Source: Frankiales bacterium
GTDB lineage: Bacteria > Actinomycetota > Actinomycetes > Mycobacteriales > Jatrophihabitantaceae
Direction: 5' to 3'
NCBI GenBank assembly: GCA_025966315.1
Contig: JAOPUZ010000023.1
Location: 124,001-188,000 of the forward strand
DNA: 64,000 nt
In this document: positions 17,383 to 26,721 of the stretch, piece after piece
How positions within the stretch are numbered: position 1 is the first letter of the stretch
Layout of the letters: each line of letters starts with the position of its first letter
Translations under genes and position numbers: made by a program
Notes under the pieces: generated by a model
The model's input: only the letters and a program-made list of their open reading frames with translations
Database searches by the model: none
Told to the model about the DNA's origin: nothing

Positions 17383-18861
17383 TCAGACCGTCAGCGCGGC
17401 CCGCAGTCGCGACATCGACACATCCCGCCCGAGCAACTCGAGCGACTCGAACAACGGCGGCGAGACCTGCTTGCCGGTCACCGCGACTCGCAGTGGACCG
17501 AACGCCACCCGCGGCTTGAGCTCGAGACGTTCGATGAGTTCGGCCTGCAGCGCCTGCTCGATCGTCGTCGTCTGCCAGGTGTCGACCCCCTCGAGGGCGG
17601 TGATGGCCGCAGCCAATACCGGCCGGCCCTTTTCGCCGAGCTGCTTGGCCACTGCGGTCTCGTCCAGCGCGAAGTCGCCTTCGGCGACGAACAGGAAGGC
17701 GAGCATGTCCACCGCTTCGCCGAGCGTCCGAATGCGCTCCTGCACCAGCGGCGCAACGCCCAGCACAAGTCGTCGCTCCTCATCCGTCGGCACGGCCGAG
17801 ATCACCCCGGCCGCGGCGAGAAAGTCCTGAAGCCGCTGAGCGAAATCGTCCGGCGTCAGCAGCCGGATATGGGTGGCGTTGATCGCCTCGCATTTCTTCT
17901 CGTCGAACCGGGCCGGGTTCAGCGAGATGCCCGTGCCGTCGAATGCGGCCACAAGTTCGGCCGGCGAGAAGATGTCGCGATCGTCGGCAATCGACCAGCC
18001 CAACAGGGCCAGGTAATTCTCCAAGCCTTCGGGGAGATAGCCCTGTTCGCGGTAGCGATAGATCGACGCCTGCGGGTCGCGCTTGGACAGCTTCTTGTTG
18101 CCCTCACCCATCACGTAAGGCAAGTGCCCGAATTCCGGGACGAAATCCGCGACGCCGATGTCGATCAGCGCGCGATACAACGCGATTTGACGTGGGGTGG
18201 ACGGCAACAAGTCCTCGCCCCGGATGACATGGGTGATCCGCATCATCGCGTCGTCCACCGGATTCACCAGTGTGTACAGCGGCTCGCCGTTGCCCCGGAC
18301 CACCACGAAGTCGGGGACAGTTGCGGCGTCGAACCGGATCTCACCGCGGACCAGGTCATTCCAGGCCAACTCACCGGTGGGCATCCGCAACCTCAGTACC
18401 GGCAGCCGGCCCTCGGCGCGAAAATCGGCCCGCTGCTGCTCGGTCAGGTCGCGGTCGAAGTTGTCGTAGCCGAGTTTGACGTCGCGGCCGGCGGCCCGGT
18501 GTCGCGCCTCGGTCTCGTCGTTGGTCGTGTACGACTCGTAGAGATGGCCGGCGGCCAGCAGCCGCTCGACGACGTTGCGGTAGATATCGCCGCGCTCGCT
18601 TTGCCGGTACGGAGCGTGCGGGCCGCCGATGTCCGGGCCCTCGTCCCAGGTCATCCCGAACCAGCGCAGCGTGTCCAGCAGCATCTCGTAGGACTCCTGG
18701 CTGTCCCGGGCGGCGTCGGTGTCCTCGATCCGAAATACGAAGGTGCCGCCGTAGTGGCGGGCAAAGGCCCAGTTGAACAGGCAGGTCCGGATCAGCCCGA
18801 CGTGTGGCATACCGGTCGGGGACGGGCAGAACCGCACCCGCACGCTGCTGTCCAAACTCAT
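17383..18861 (-). CDS. gltX: Glutamyl-tRNA synthetase
   Basis: Class I synthetase charging tRNA-Glu and, in bacteria using GatCAB, also tRNA-Gln. The 492-residue protein has the HIGH-type motif [10 protein letters not shown] at 13-22, [22 protein letters not shown], and the KMSKS-type motif KKLSKR at 256-261, followed by the anticodon-binding domain. The start ATG overlaps the stop of the FAA-hydrolase gene by four bases (ATGA). The two tRNA genes it serves are immediately downstream on the same strand. Confidence 0.97.
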   Translation of the reverse strand: MSLDSSVRVRFCPSPTGMPHVGLIRTCLFNWAFARHYGGTFVFRIEDTDAARDSQESYEMLLDTLRWFGMTWDEGPDIGGPHAPYRQSERGDIYRNVVERLLAAGHLYESYTTNDETEARHRAAGRDVKLGYDNFDRDLTEQQRADFRAEGRLPVLRLRMPTGELAWNDLVRGEIRFDAATVPDFVVVRGNGEPLYTLVNPVDDAMMRITHVIRGEDLLPSTPRQIALYRALIDIGVADFVPEFGHLPYVMGEGNKKLSKRDPQASIYRYREQGYLPEGLENYLALLGWSIADDRDIFSPAELVAAFDGTGISLNPARFDEKKCEAINATHIRLLTPDDFAQRLQDFLAAAGVISAVPTDEERRLVLGVAPLVQERIRTLGEAVDMLAFLFVAEGDFALDETAVAKQLGEKGRPVLAAAITALEGVDTWQTTTIEQALQAELIERLELKPRVAFGPLRVAVTGKQVSPPLFESLELLGRDVSMSRLRAALTV

Positions 18862-19670
18862 CCGGTGCGCACCTCAGTGACCGAGCGCACCTCGTTGACC
18901 AGGTCCCCGATGCCGTCGATCGACACCGTGACCGTGTCACCGTTCACGATCGGCCCGACCCCTTCGGGCGTGCCGGTCAGGATCACGTCGCCCGGCACCA
19001 ACGTCATCACCTTGGACATGAACGAGATCAACGTCGGGATGTCGAAGATCATGTTGCTGGTGTTGCCGTCCTGGCGAACCGCGCCGTTCACCAGCGCCCT
19101 GACGCGTACCGCGGACGGGTCGAACGAGGTCTCGATCCAGGGGCCGATCGGGCAGAACGAGTCATAACCCTTGGCTCGGGTGAACTGGACATCGGCCCGC
19201 TGCTGGTCGCGAGCGGTGACGTCGTTGGCGCAGGTGTAGCCGAACACCACGTCCAGCGCCTTCTCTGGCGGGACATCCTTGGCCACCCGGCCCACGATCA
19301 GAGCCAGTTCGGCTTCATGCTCCACCCGCTCCGAGTCGGCCGGCAACCGGATGACATCGCCCGTTCCGATGACCGAGGTCGACGGTTTGAGGAAGATCAG
19401 CGGCCGCTCTGGCACGTCATTGCCCAGTTCGGCGGCATGAGCGGCGTAGTTGCGGCCGACGGCCAGCACTTTGCTGGGCAGAATCGGTGCGAGCAGCCGG
19501 ACGTCGCCGATGGCGAACCGTTCCCCGGTGAACTCGATCGGTCCCATCGGATGGTCTTTGATCGCGGCGAGAACCAACGAGTCGAAGTCTGGATCCGGCC
19601 CGGCTCCCGCCGCGCCTTCCACGACTCCCCAAGCGATGCCCCCGGAATGAACGAATCTGGCTATGCGCAC
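18858..19670 (-). CDS. Fumarylacetoacetate-hydrolase-family protein
   Basis: A 270-residue member of the FAH superfamily, which hydrolyses or decarboxylates 2-oxo acids. The core has [18 protein letters not shown], the metal-binding acidic block [14 protein letters not shown] around 114-127, [13 protein letters not shown], and the C-terminal [15 protein letters not shown]. It starts [19 protein letters not shown]. Linkage to gltX through a four-base overlap is common in actinobacteria and does not reveal the substrate. The superfamily is certain; the reaction (for example oxaloacetate decarboxylase or acylpyruvase) is not. Confidence 0.88.
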   Translation of the reverse strand: MRIARFVHSGGIAWGVVEGAAGAGPDPDFDSLVLAAIKDHPMGPIEFTGERFAIGDVRLLAPILPSKVLAVGRNYAAHAAELGNDVPERPLIFLKPSTSVIGTGDVIRLPADSERVEHEAELALIVGRVAKDVPPEKALDVVFGYTCANDVTARDQQRADVQFTRAKGYDSFCPIGPWIETSFDPSAVRVRALVNGAVRQDGNTSNMIFDIPTLISFMSKVMTLVPGDVILTGTPEGVGPIVNGDTVTVSIDGIGDLVNEVRSVTEVRTG

Positions 19671-19823
19671 GGCTGACAGGCTACCGCTGTGTGTTGTTGG
19701 GCCAGCGTGACGACTCGCGCGGTGGCTCGTCCGGTAGTTCGTTCGGCAGCTCGCTGGGTGGCCCGCGACGCATCGAGCTGCCGGCCCGGTCGCCGGCGAT
19801 GCCGGTTCGTGGATACTCGACGG

Positions 19824-20183
19824 GTGAGCACGATGCCTTCGCAGTCCGCGCTGCAGCGCGTCCCGGCCCGCGAACGACGCCGGCTGGCCTTGATGTTGCT
19901 GCCGATGGCGCTTGCCCTGCTGGCGCTCGGCCTCGTGTCCACAGTGGTCAGCGGCCCGCTCGGTTGGAAGGTCGTCGGCGGCGTCGTGCTGATCATCGCC
20001 TGCGCCTTGCTCGGCATCGTGCTGGGCCTGCAGCGCTCGGCGGCGATCACCGACCGGCAGCAGGCTGAGCAGCAGCTGGACGCCACCTTGATGGGGGCCG
20101 TGGGCGCGTGTGGCAGCTCGTGCGGCTCCGGTGCGGACGCCTGCGACGCCGACTGCGCGATTCGCACGCTGCCCCGCAACTAG
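19824..20183 (+). CDS. Small membrane protein with a C-terminal four-cysteine cluster
   Basis: With GTG at 19824 the protein has 119 residues. A basic N-terminus (VPARERRRLA) precedes two close membrane helices (about 24-45 and 49-69) and a coiled-coil-like ITDRQQAEQQLDATL. The C-terminal tail carries the spacing C-x3-C-x6-C-x3-C in ACGSSCGSGADACDADC, which could bind metal or form disulfides. A -10-like GATACT ends six bases before the start, suggesting a leaderless mRNA. I do not recognise the family. Longer upstream starts are possible but Arg-rich and unlikely. Confidence 0.6.
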   Translation: MSTMPSQSALQRVPARERRRLALMLLPMALALLALGLVSTVVSGPLGWKVVGGVVLIIACALLGIVLGLQRSAAITDRQQAEQQLDATLMGAVGACGSSCGSGADACDADCAIRTLPRN

Positions 20184-20253
20184 CTCACCCGGTTGGCCGG
20201 TGCCGGCCGATTCGGGTCGCGCTCGCCGGACGGGTCCGGCGCGCCGGACGCGC

Positions 20254-21843
20254 TCAGCGATCCAGCAGGCCGAATCGGACGGCGTCGGACAACGCCAACC
20301 AGGACGCCTCGATGATGTTGGGGTGGACGCCGACGGTCGTCCATTCGCTGCTCTTGTCCGAGGTTTCGATCAGTACCCGGGTGGTGGCGTCAGTACCGTG
20401 TGCGCCCTGGCCGGCCTGCAGGATGCGCACCTTGTAGTCCGTCAGCTCCAGCTCGGCCAGGCGCGGGAACACCTCTTCCAGGGACGAGCGCAGCGCCAGG
20501 TCCAACGCGTTGACGGGGCCGTTGCCTTCAGCGGTGGTGATCACCCGATGACCACCGGCATGCACCTTGACGGTCGCCTCGGTGATGAGCGCACCGTTCT
20601 CACGCCGATCGATGATCACCCGGTATGACTCGAGCGTGAACGGAGCGACCACGGCCTGCTCGCCCTGCAGTTCGTCGCGAACCAGGAGTTCGAACGAGGC
20701 GTCGGCGGCCTCGTAGGACCAGCCGCCGGCCTCGCGTTCCTTGACCCGGTTCACCACCGCGGACACGACCTCGGGACGATCGGTGACGTCCAGCCCGAGC
20801 TCGGCTGACTTGAGCTCCACCGAGGCGCGCCCGGCCATCTCGGTGATCAGGATCTGCTGCTTGTTGCCCACCAGCGTGGGCTCCATGTGGTTGTACAGCT
20901 CAGGCCCCATCTTGATGGCCGAGGCGTGCAGACCAGCCTTGTGCGCAAAGGCGGAACTGCCTACGTAGGGTGCGTGCGTGTCCGGCGCCAGGTTGGCGAT
21001 CTCAGCGATGGCGTGCGATACCCGAACGCTCTCGCCGATCGTGCCCGGCGGCAGGACGTCAAGGCCCAGCTTGTACACCAGGCCGCCGATAACCGAGAAG
21101 ATGTTGGCGTTACCGGCCCGCTCCCCGTAGCCGTTGGCGGTGCCCTGCACGTGGGTGACACCGGCGTCGACGGCCGCGAAGGTGTTGGCCACCGCGCAGC
21201 CGGTGTCGTCCTGGGTGTGGATGCCGAGCCGGATCCCGGTCCGCTGCCGCACCTCGGTCACGACCCGGTGAATGCCCATCGGCAGCATGCCGCCGTTGGT
21301 GTCACACAGCACGCCGACGTCCGCCCCGGCGGCGGCCGCGGCCGCCAGCACCCGGACTCCGTAGTCCCGGTCGTGGGTGTAGCCGTCGAAGAAGTGCTCG
21401 CAGTCCAGAAACACCCGCCGACCGGCCGCCCGCAGGAAAGCGACGGTGTCGCTGACCATGGCGAGGTTCTCGTCCAGCGTGGTTCGCAATGCACGCTCGA
21501 CGTGCCATACGTCCGACTTGGCCACCAGGGTGACGACCGGGGCTTGGCTGTCGAGCAACGCACGCACCTGGGCGTCGTCCTCGACCCGCACGCCGGCCTT
21601 GCGGGTCGCACCGAAGGCGACCAGCGTGGCGTGCCGCAGCTGCAGCTCACCGGCGGCGGCCCGGGCGAAGAACTCGGTGTCCTTGGGGACCGCACCGGGC
21701 CAGCCACCTTCGATGAATCCCACGCCGAGGCTGTCGAGCAGCCGAGCCACCGCGAGCTTGTCGCCCACCGAGTAGCTGATGCCCTCGCGCTGAGCTCCGT
21801 CACGAAGGGTGGTGTCGAAGACATGGAAATCGTCGGTGAGCAT
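20254..21843 (-). CDS. cimA: (R)-citramalate synthase
   Basis: Condenses acetyl-CoA and pyruvate to citramalate, giving a threonine-independent route to 2-oxobutyrate and isoleucine. The 529-residue sequence has the HMGL/LeuA TIM barrel with FDTTLRDGAQREGISYSV, FIEGGWPGAVPKD and GIHTQDDTGCAVANTFAAVDAG, then a C-terminal LeuA regulatory domain (about 370-525). The FIEGGWPG signature separates CimA-type from 2-isopropylmalate synthase. It lies 39 bases downstream of leuB in the same direction, consistent with shared branched-chain amino acid control. Confidence 0.92.
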   Translation of the reverse strand: MLTDDFHVFDTTLRDGAQREGISYSVGDKLAVARLLDSLGVGFIEGGWPGAVPKDTEFFARAAAGELQLRHATLVAFGATRKAGVRVEDDAQVRALLDSQAPVVTLVAKSDVWHVERALRTTLDENLAMVSDTVAFLRAAGRRVFLDCEHFFDGYTHDRDYGVRVLAAAAAAGADVGVLCDTNGGMLPMGIHRVVTEVRQRTGIRLGIHTQDDTGCAVANTFAAVDAGVTHVQGTANGYGERAGNANIFSVIGGLVYKLGLDVLPPGTIGESVRVSHAIAEIANLAPDTHAPYVGSSAFAHKAGLHASAIKMGPELYNHMEPTLVGNKQQILITEMAGRASVELKSAELGLDVTDRPEVVSAVVNRVKEREAGGWSYEAADASFELLVRDELQGEQAVVAPFTLESYRVIIDRRENGALITEATVKVHAGGHRVITTAEGNGPVNALDLALRSSLEEVFPRLAELELTDYKVRILQAGQGAHGTDATTRVLIETSDKSSEWTTVGVHPNIIEASWLALSDAVRFGLLDR

Positions 21844-21882
21844 GGGTGAATCCTCTGCGAGTTACTGCTGCCGGTCTGACGG

Positions 21883-22905
21883 TCAGGAAGCGACGGCGGA
21901 CGCGATCCGCGCGCCGATTTCCTTCGTGCTGCCGGGATTGCGCTGGTCGCGCTGGGCGATGTCGGCCTCCACCGCGGCTTCTACCTTGGCCGCTTCGGCG
22001 TCGTGCCCGAGATGGCTCAGCAGCATCGAGACGGACAGGATTGCCGCGGTCGGATCCGCGATGCCCCGGCCGGCGATGTCGGGCGCCGAACCATGCACCG
22101 GTTCGAACATGGACGGCGAGGTACGCGTCGGGTTGACGTTGCCGCTGGCCGCCAGGCCGATGCCGCCGGCAATCGCCGCGGCCAGGTCGGTGACGATGTC
22201 ACCGAACAGGTTGTCGGTGACGATCACGTCGTAGCGACCCGGATCGGTGACCAGGTAGATCATCGCGGCGTCCACGTGGTTGTAGGCCACCTCGATACCA
22301 GGGAACTCCTCGCCGACCTGCTGCACCGTCCGCGCCCACAGATCACCGGCGTGCACCAGCACATTCGTCTTGTGCATGAAGGTCAAATGCTTTCGTGGCC
22401 GCTTGGCCGCGCCTTCGAAGGCCGCCCGCACTACCCGCTCGATTCCGAAGGCGGTGTTGAGACTCACCTCGGTGGCGATCTCCTGGCTGGTCGACTTCCG
22501 CAACGAACCGCCGTTGCCTGCGTACGGACCTTCGGTTCCTTCGCGGTAGACCACGAAGTCGATCTGGGGGTCGCCGGCGAGCGGCGAGGTCACGCCCCGG
22601 TAGAGCTTGGACGGGCGCAGGTTCACGTAGTGGTCCAGTTCGAACCGCAGCCGCAGCAACAGGCCGCGCTCGAGGACTCCAGAGGGTACGGACGGATCCC
22701 CCACCGCGCCCAGCAGGATGGCGTCGTGCTGGCGGATCTCGCCCAGCACCGAGTCCGGCAAGGTCTCGCCCGTGCGGTGGTAGAGCGCCGCGCCGAGTTC
22801 GTAGTTGGTCTTTTCGACGCCGGGCAAAATCGCGTCAAGGACGGTCACCGCTTGTTCGATGACCTCTACCCCGATCCCGTCCCCGGGTACGACGGCAAGC
22901 TTCAT
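21883..22905 (-). CDS. leuB: 3-isopropylmalate dehydrogenase
   Basis: NAD-dependent oxidative decarboxylation in leucine synthesis, and of 3-methylmalate if CimA operates. The 340-residue protein opens [20 protein letters not shown] and contains [21 protein letters not shown], the tyrosine region [12 protein letters not shown], and the cofactor block [17 protein letters not shown] followed by [24 protein letters not shown] precedes the ATG. A 22-bp perfect hairpin separates it from ilvC upstream. Confidence 0.97.
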   Translation of the reverse strand: MKLAVVPGDGIGVEVIEQAVTVLDAILPGVEKTNYELGAALYHRTGETLPDSVLGEIRQHDAILLGAVGDPSVPSGVLERGLLLRLRFELDHYVNLRPSKLYRGVTSPLAGDPQIDFVVYREGTEGPYAGNGGSLRKSTSQEIATEVSLNTAFGIERVVRAAFEGAAKRPRKHLTFMHKTNVLVHAGDLWARTVQQVGEEFPGIEVAYNHVDAAMIYLVTDPGRYDVIVTDNLFGDIVTDLAAAIAGGIGLAASGNVNPTRTSPSMFEPVHGSAPDIAGRGIADPTAAILSVSMLLSHLGHDAEAAKVEAAVEADIAQRDQRNPGSTKEIGARIASAVAS

Positions 22906-22923
22906 TGCAGCGTTCCTTTCCAG

Positions 22924-22972
22924 CGATCGAGGAAGGGATTGCCGTGCTGGACGGCAATCCCTTCCTCGATCG
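22924..22972 (-). terminator. 22-bp perfect hairpin between ilvC and leuB
   Basis: The arms 22924-22945 and 22951-22972 are exact complements around the loop GCTGG. The hairpin begins 7 bases after the ilvC stop and ends 19 bases before the leuB start, so it can stop or reduce ilvC transcription or protect its mRNA 3' end. No T-tract follows on the minus strand, so partial read-through into leuB is possible. Confidence 0.8.
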
Positions 22973-22978
22973 GAGTGG

Positions 22979-24076
<1,098 letters not shown>

Positions 24077-24104
24077 TTACGTACAAGCTTCTCGGACGGC
24101 TCGC

Positions 24105-24632
24105 TCAGGCGGTGTTTCGCTCCACGCTGCGCAGCGCGGCCTGGGTCATCGAACGCGGGCCCCGGCCGAGTGCGACCATGCCGGACTGGACCATCTCACG
24201 AATCCCGTACGGCTCCAGCATTTTCAGTAGCGCTTCCAGTTTCGCCGGCGGACCGACGACTTCCAGGGTGAGCGCTTCGGGACCGACATCGACGACCTTG
24301 GCCTTGAACAGCTCAGCCGTTTCGACGACGCCGCGCCGGGTGGCCTCATCGGCGCGGACCTTGACCAGTAGCAGTTCACGCTGCACGGCCTGGCCCGGCT
24401 CGAGTTCGACGATCTTGAGCACGTTGATCAGCTTGTTCAGCTGCTTGGTGACCTGCTCCAGGGCATTGCCCTCGACGCCGACCACGATGGTGATCCGGGA
24501 GATCTCCGGGTGCTCGGTCGGCCCGACGGCCAGTGATTCGATGTTGAAGCCGCGACGGCTGAACAAGCCGGCCACTCGGGCCAGCACGCCTGGACGATTC
24601 TCGACCAGCACGGAAAGGGTATGTCTCGTCAT
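24105..24632 (-). CDS. ilvN: Acetolactate synthase small (regulatory) subunit
   Basis: Binds valine and activates IlvB. The 175-residue protein starts MTRHTLSVLVENRPGVLARV, an ACT domain (about 4-78) with the conserved NRPGVLARVAGLFSRRGFNI, followed by a second ACT-like domain containing ELLLVKVRAD and LTLEVVG. The ATG at 24632 is one base after the ilvB stop (TGAAATG), so translation is coupled. The frame is open further upstream only because it overlaps ilvB. Confidence 0.96.
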   Translation of the reverse strand: MTRHTLSVLVENRPGVLARVAGLFSRRGFNIESLAVGPTEHPEISRITIVVGVEGNALEQVTKQLNKLINVLKIVELEPGQAVQRELLLVKVRADEATRRGVVETAELFKAKVVDVGPEALTLEVVGPPAKLEALLKMLEPYGIREMVQSGMVALGRGPRSMTQAALRSVERNTA

Positions 24633-24633
24633 T

Positions 24634-26412
24634 TCAGACCCCGGCTTGGAAGTCGGGACGCACGCCGCGCGCGGCCAGGATGTCATCGTTGGACGTGCCG
24701 GCCGCGACCATCGGCCACACCATCGCGTCCTTGCCCACGGTGAAGTCCACCACCACCGGCTGATCATCGATGGACATGGCCTTCTCAATCGTGGCGTCCA
24801 CCTCATCGGCAGACTCGCAGCGCAGCCCGACACATCCCAGCGCGTCGGCCAGCTTCACGAAGTCCGGGATCCGGCGCGGGCTACCCTGCCCCGACCCGCC
24901 GACCGGCGCATGCGTCCCCAACTCGGTGTTGGAATAGCGCTGTTCATAGAACAGCGTTTGCCATTGCCGGACCATGCCCAGGTTGCCGTTGTTGATCACC
25001 GCAACCTTGATCGGGATGCCCTCGATGGCGCAGGTGGCCAGTTCCTGATTGGTCATCTGGAAACAGCCGTCGCCGTCGATCGCCCAGACCAACTTGTCCG
25101 GTGCGCCGAGCTTGGCCCCCATCGCCGCCGGCACCGCGTAGCCCATCGTGCCCGCGCCCCCGGAGTTCAACCAGGTATAGGGATTCTCATACGAGATGAA
25201 TTGGGCGGCCCACATCTGATGCTGACCGACACCGGCCGCGAAGATCGTGTCCGGTCCGGCGATCTTGCCCAGCCGTTCGATGACGTATTGCGGGGCCAGC
25301 GCGCCGTCGGTCGGCTCTTCATAGCCGAGCGGGTAGACCTCGCGCCAGCGGTCGACCTGCTGCCACCACCCGGTGAGATCGGCGCGGGTGCCTTCGGCGT
25401 ATTCGGCTTTGATGGCCGTGATCAGATCGGTGATGACCTCGCGGGCATCCCCGACGATGGGCACGTCCGCGATGCGGTTCTTGCCGATCTCGGCCGGGTC
25501 GATGTCGGCGTGGATGACCGTCGCGTGCGGGGCGAACGAATCGAGCCGGCCGGTGACCCGGTCATCGAACCTGGTGCCCAGCGCGATCAGCAGATCCGCT
25601 TTCTGCAACGCCGTGACGGCCGCGACGGTGCCGTGCATGCCGGGCATCCCCAGGTGCTGGCGATGCGAATCCGGGAACGCGCCCCGGGCCATCAGCGTGG
25701 TGACCAGCGGGATGCCGGTCAGCTCGGCCAGGGTGCGCAACTCGGCCACCGCCCGCGCCTTAAGCACGCCACCACCGACGTACAGCACCGGTCGCTGAGC
25801 ACTGGCGATCAGTCGGGCCGCCTCGCGAATCTGCTTACCGTGCGGCTTGAGCACCGGGCGGTAACCGGGCAAATCGATCACCGGCGGCCAGTCGAAGGTG
25901 GTGGCCGCTTGCAGCACGTCCTTGGGAATGTCGACCAGCACCGGCCCGGGCCGTCCACTGCCAGCCAGGTAGAACGCTTCCGCGATGGTGCGCGGGATCT
26001 GCTCGGCGTGCTGGACCAGGAAGTTGTGCTTCGTGATCGGCAACGTGATGCCGGAGATATCAGCTTCCTGGAAGGCGTCCGTACCGATCGAGGCAAACGG
26101 CACCTGGCCGGTGATCGCAACGATGGGGACCGAGTCGAGAAAGGCGTCGGCGATCGGGGTGACCAGGTTTGTAGCACCTGGCCCCGACGTCGCCATGCAG
26201 ACCCCGATCTTGCCGCTGGCCTGCGCATATCCCTCTGCGGCGTGCCCCGCGCCCTGCTCGTGGCGGACGAGGACGTGCCGGACTCTCGTGGAGTCGTACA
26301 GCGGGTCGTACGCAGGCAAGATCGCTCCGCCCGGGATGCCGAATACGACTTCGGCGCCGACCTCTTCGAGCGAACGGACCAGAGACTGGGCGCCATTGAC
26401 GCTTTCGCTCAT
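24634..26412 (-). CDS. ilvB: Acetolactate synthase large (catalytic) subunit
   Basis: Thiamine-diphosphate enzyme making acetolactate or acetohydroxybutyrate, the first shared step of Val/Leu/Ile synthesis. The 592-residue protein has the catalytic glutamate region [39 protein letters not shown]-binding and central domains, and the ThDP/Mg motif [18 protein letters not shown] followed by [12 protein letters not shown]. It is preceded by an attenuator leader with its own small peptide and terminator and followed by ilvN and ilvC. Confidence 0.97.
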   Translation of the reverse strand: MSESVNGAQSLVRSLEEVGAEVVFGIPGGAILPAYDPLYDSTRVRHVLVRHEQGAGHAAEGYAQASGKIGVCMATSGPGATNLVTPIADAFLDSVPIVAITGQVPFASIGTDAFQEADISGITLPITKHNFLVQHAEQIPRTIAEAFYLAGSGRPGPVLVDIPKDVLQAATTFDWPPVIDLPGYRPVLKPHGKQIREAARLIASAQRPVLYVGGGVLKARAVAELRTLAELTGIPLVTTLMARGAFPDSHRQHLGMPGMHGTVAAVTALQKADLLIALGTRFDDRVTGRLDSFAPHATVIHADIDPAEIGKNRIADVPIVGDAREVITDLITAIKAEYAEGTRADLTGWWQQVDRWREVYPLGYEEPTDGALAPQYVIERLGKIAGPDTIFAAGVGQHQMWAAQFISYENPYTWLNSGGAGTMGYAVPAAMGAKLGAPDKLVWAIDGDGCFQMTNQELATCAIEGIPIKVAVINNGNLGMVRQWQTLFYEQRYSNTELGTHAPVGGSGQGSPRRIPDFVKLADALGCVGLRCESADEVDATIEKAMSIDDQPVVVDFTVGKDAMVWPMVAAGTSNDDILAARGVRPDFQAGV

Positions 26413-26483
26413 CGCACTTCGGCCTTTCTCGAACGAACAGAATCGGGATAGAGCTGGTTTGTGCCGAACCGTAAACGCCCACT

Positions 26484-26517
26484 AAAAAACCCCCCGTGCC
26501 GATGCACGAAGGGTTGG
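26484..26517 (-). terminator. Attenuator terminator in the ilvB leader
   Basis: On the minus strand CCCTTCGTGC pairs with GCACGGGGGG around a short ATCG loop (ten pairs, two of them G-U), followed at once by six T. It lies about 75 bases upstream of the ilvB start and downstream of the leader peptide. Upstream sequence GCGCGTC (minus strand, next to the leader stop) can pair with GACGCGC just before this stem, giving a competing structure. Confidence 0.85.
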
Positions 26518-26556
26518 CGCGTCTTCTGCGGCCATTGCTGGCCAGCTGAGGACGCG

Positions 26557-26592
26557 CTAGTCGATGAGTACGAGCTGCTGCACACCGAGCAC
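26557..26592 (-). CDS. ilvB leader peptide (attenuation sensor)
   Basis: An 11-codon reading frame starting GTG at 26592: (M)LGVQQLVLID, stop TAG. Five of eleven residues are Leu, Val or Ile (not counting the initiator GTG), with LVLI placed directly before the stop, as expected of a ribosome-mediated attenuator sensing branched-chain amino acids. GGGGGTG lies a few bases upstream as ribosome site, and a TGA stop closes the frame nine codons earlier. It is followed by mutually exclusive stems and a T-tract terminator before ilvB. Not verified by homology, but order, spacing and codon content all agree. Confidence 0.75.
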   Translation of the reverse strand: MLGVQQLVLID

Positions 26593-26635
26593 GCTACACC
26601 CCCGCCGCGAAGCCGATCAACTGGATCGCGGATGT

Positions 26636-26650
26636 TCTCACCTAGTGAGA
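26636..26650. promoter_or_regulatory. Palindrome upstream of the ilvB leader
   Basis: TCTCAC-CTA-GTGAGA is a perfect 6-bp inverted repeat, 44 bases upstream of the leader peptide GTG. The position fits the ilvB promoter region, with TTGTCT on the minus strand just before it as a possible -35. It differs from the TTCCCAG palindrome at leuC, so if it is an operator it probably serves another regulator. Confidence 0.45.
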
Positions 26651-26670
26651 CAATCGTCCCATCTGGCACC

Positions 26671-26720
26671 CGAAAGTCCTACGCCAGCGGTGCTATGACA
26701 CCGCCTGGGTAGGACTTTCG
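26671..26720. terminator. 50-bp palindromic element, copy 2 (terminator-like)
   Basis: The outer arms 26671-26682 (CGAAAGTCCTAC) and 26709-26720 pair perfectly over 12 bp, and the interior CCAGCGGTG/CACCGCCTGG adds an imperfect stem. It starts one base after the stop codon of the large secreted-protein gene and so can terminate it. Length and outer ten bases match the element at 10083-10132. Confidence 0.75.
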
Positions 26721-26721
26721 A

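Noticed and set aside
17290-19167. 625-codon plus-strand open frame across gltX
   Set aside because: Antisense to gltX, which has complete synthetase motifs; no signal in the shadow translation.
24112-26451. 779-codon plus-strand open frame across ilvN/ilvB
   Set aside because: It is antisense to well-conserved ilvN and ilvB, its translation is Arg/Asp/His/Gly-rich without family motifs, and such long shadows are expected in high-GC DNA.
26413-26660. T-box riboswitch before ilvB
   Set aside because: The T-box consensus and specifier stem are absent; a translated leader peptide with a terminator explains the region better.
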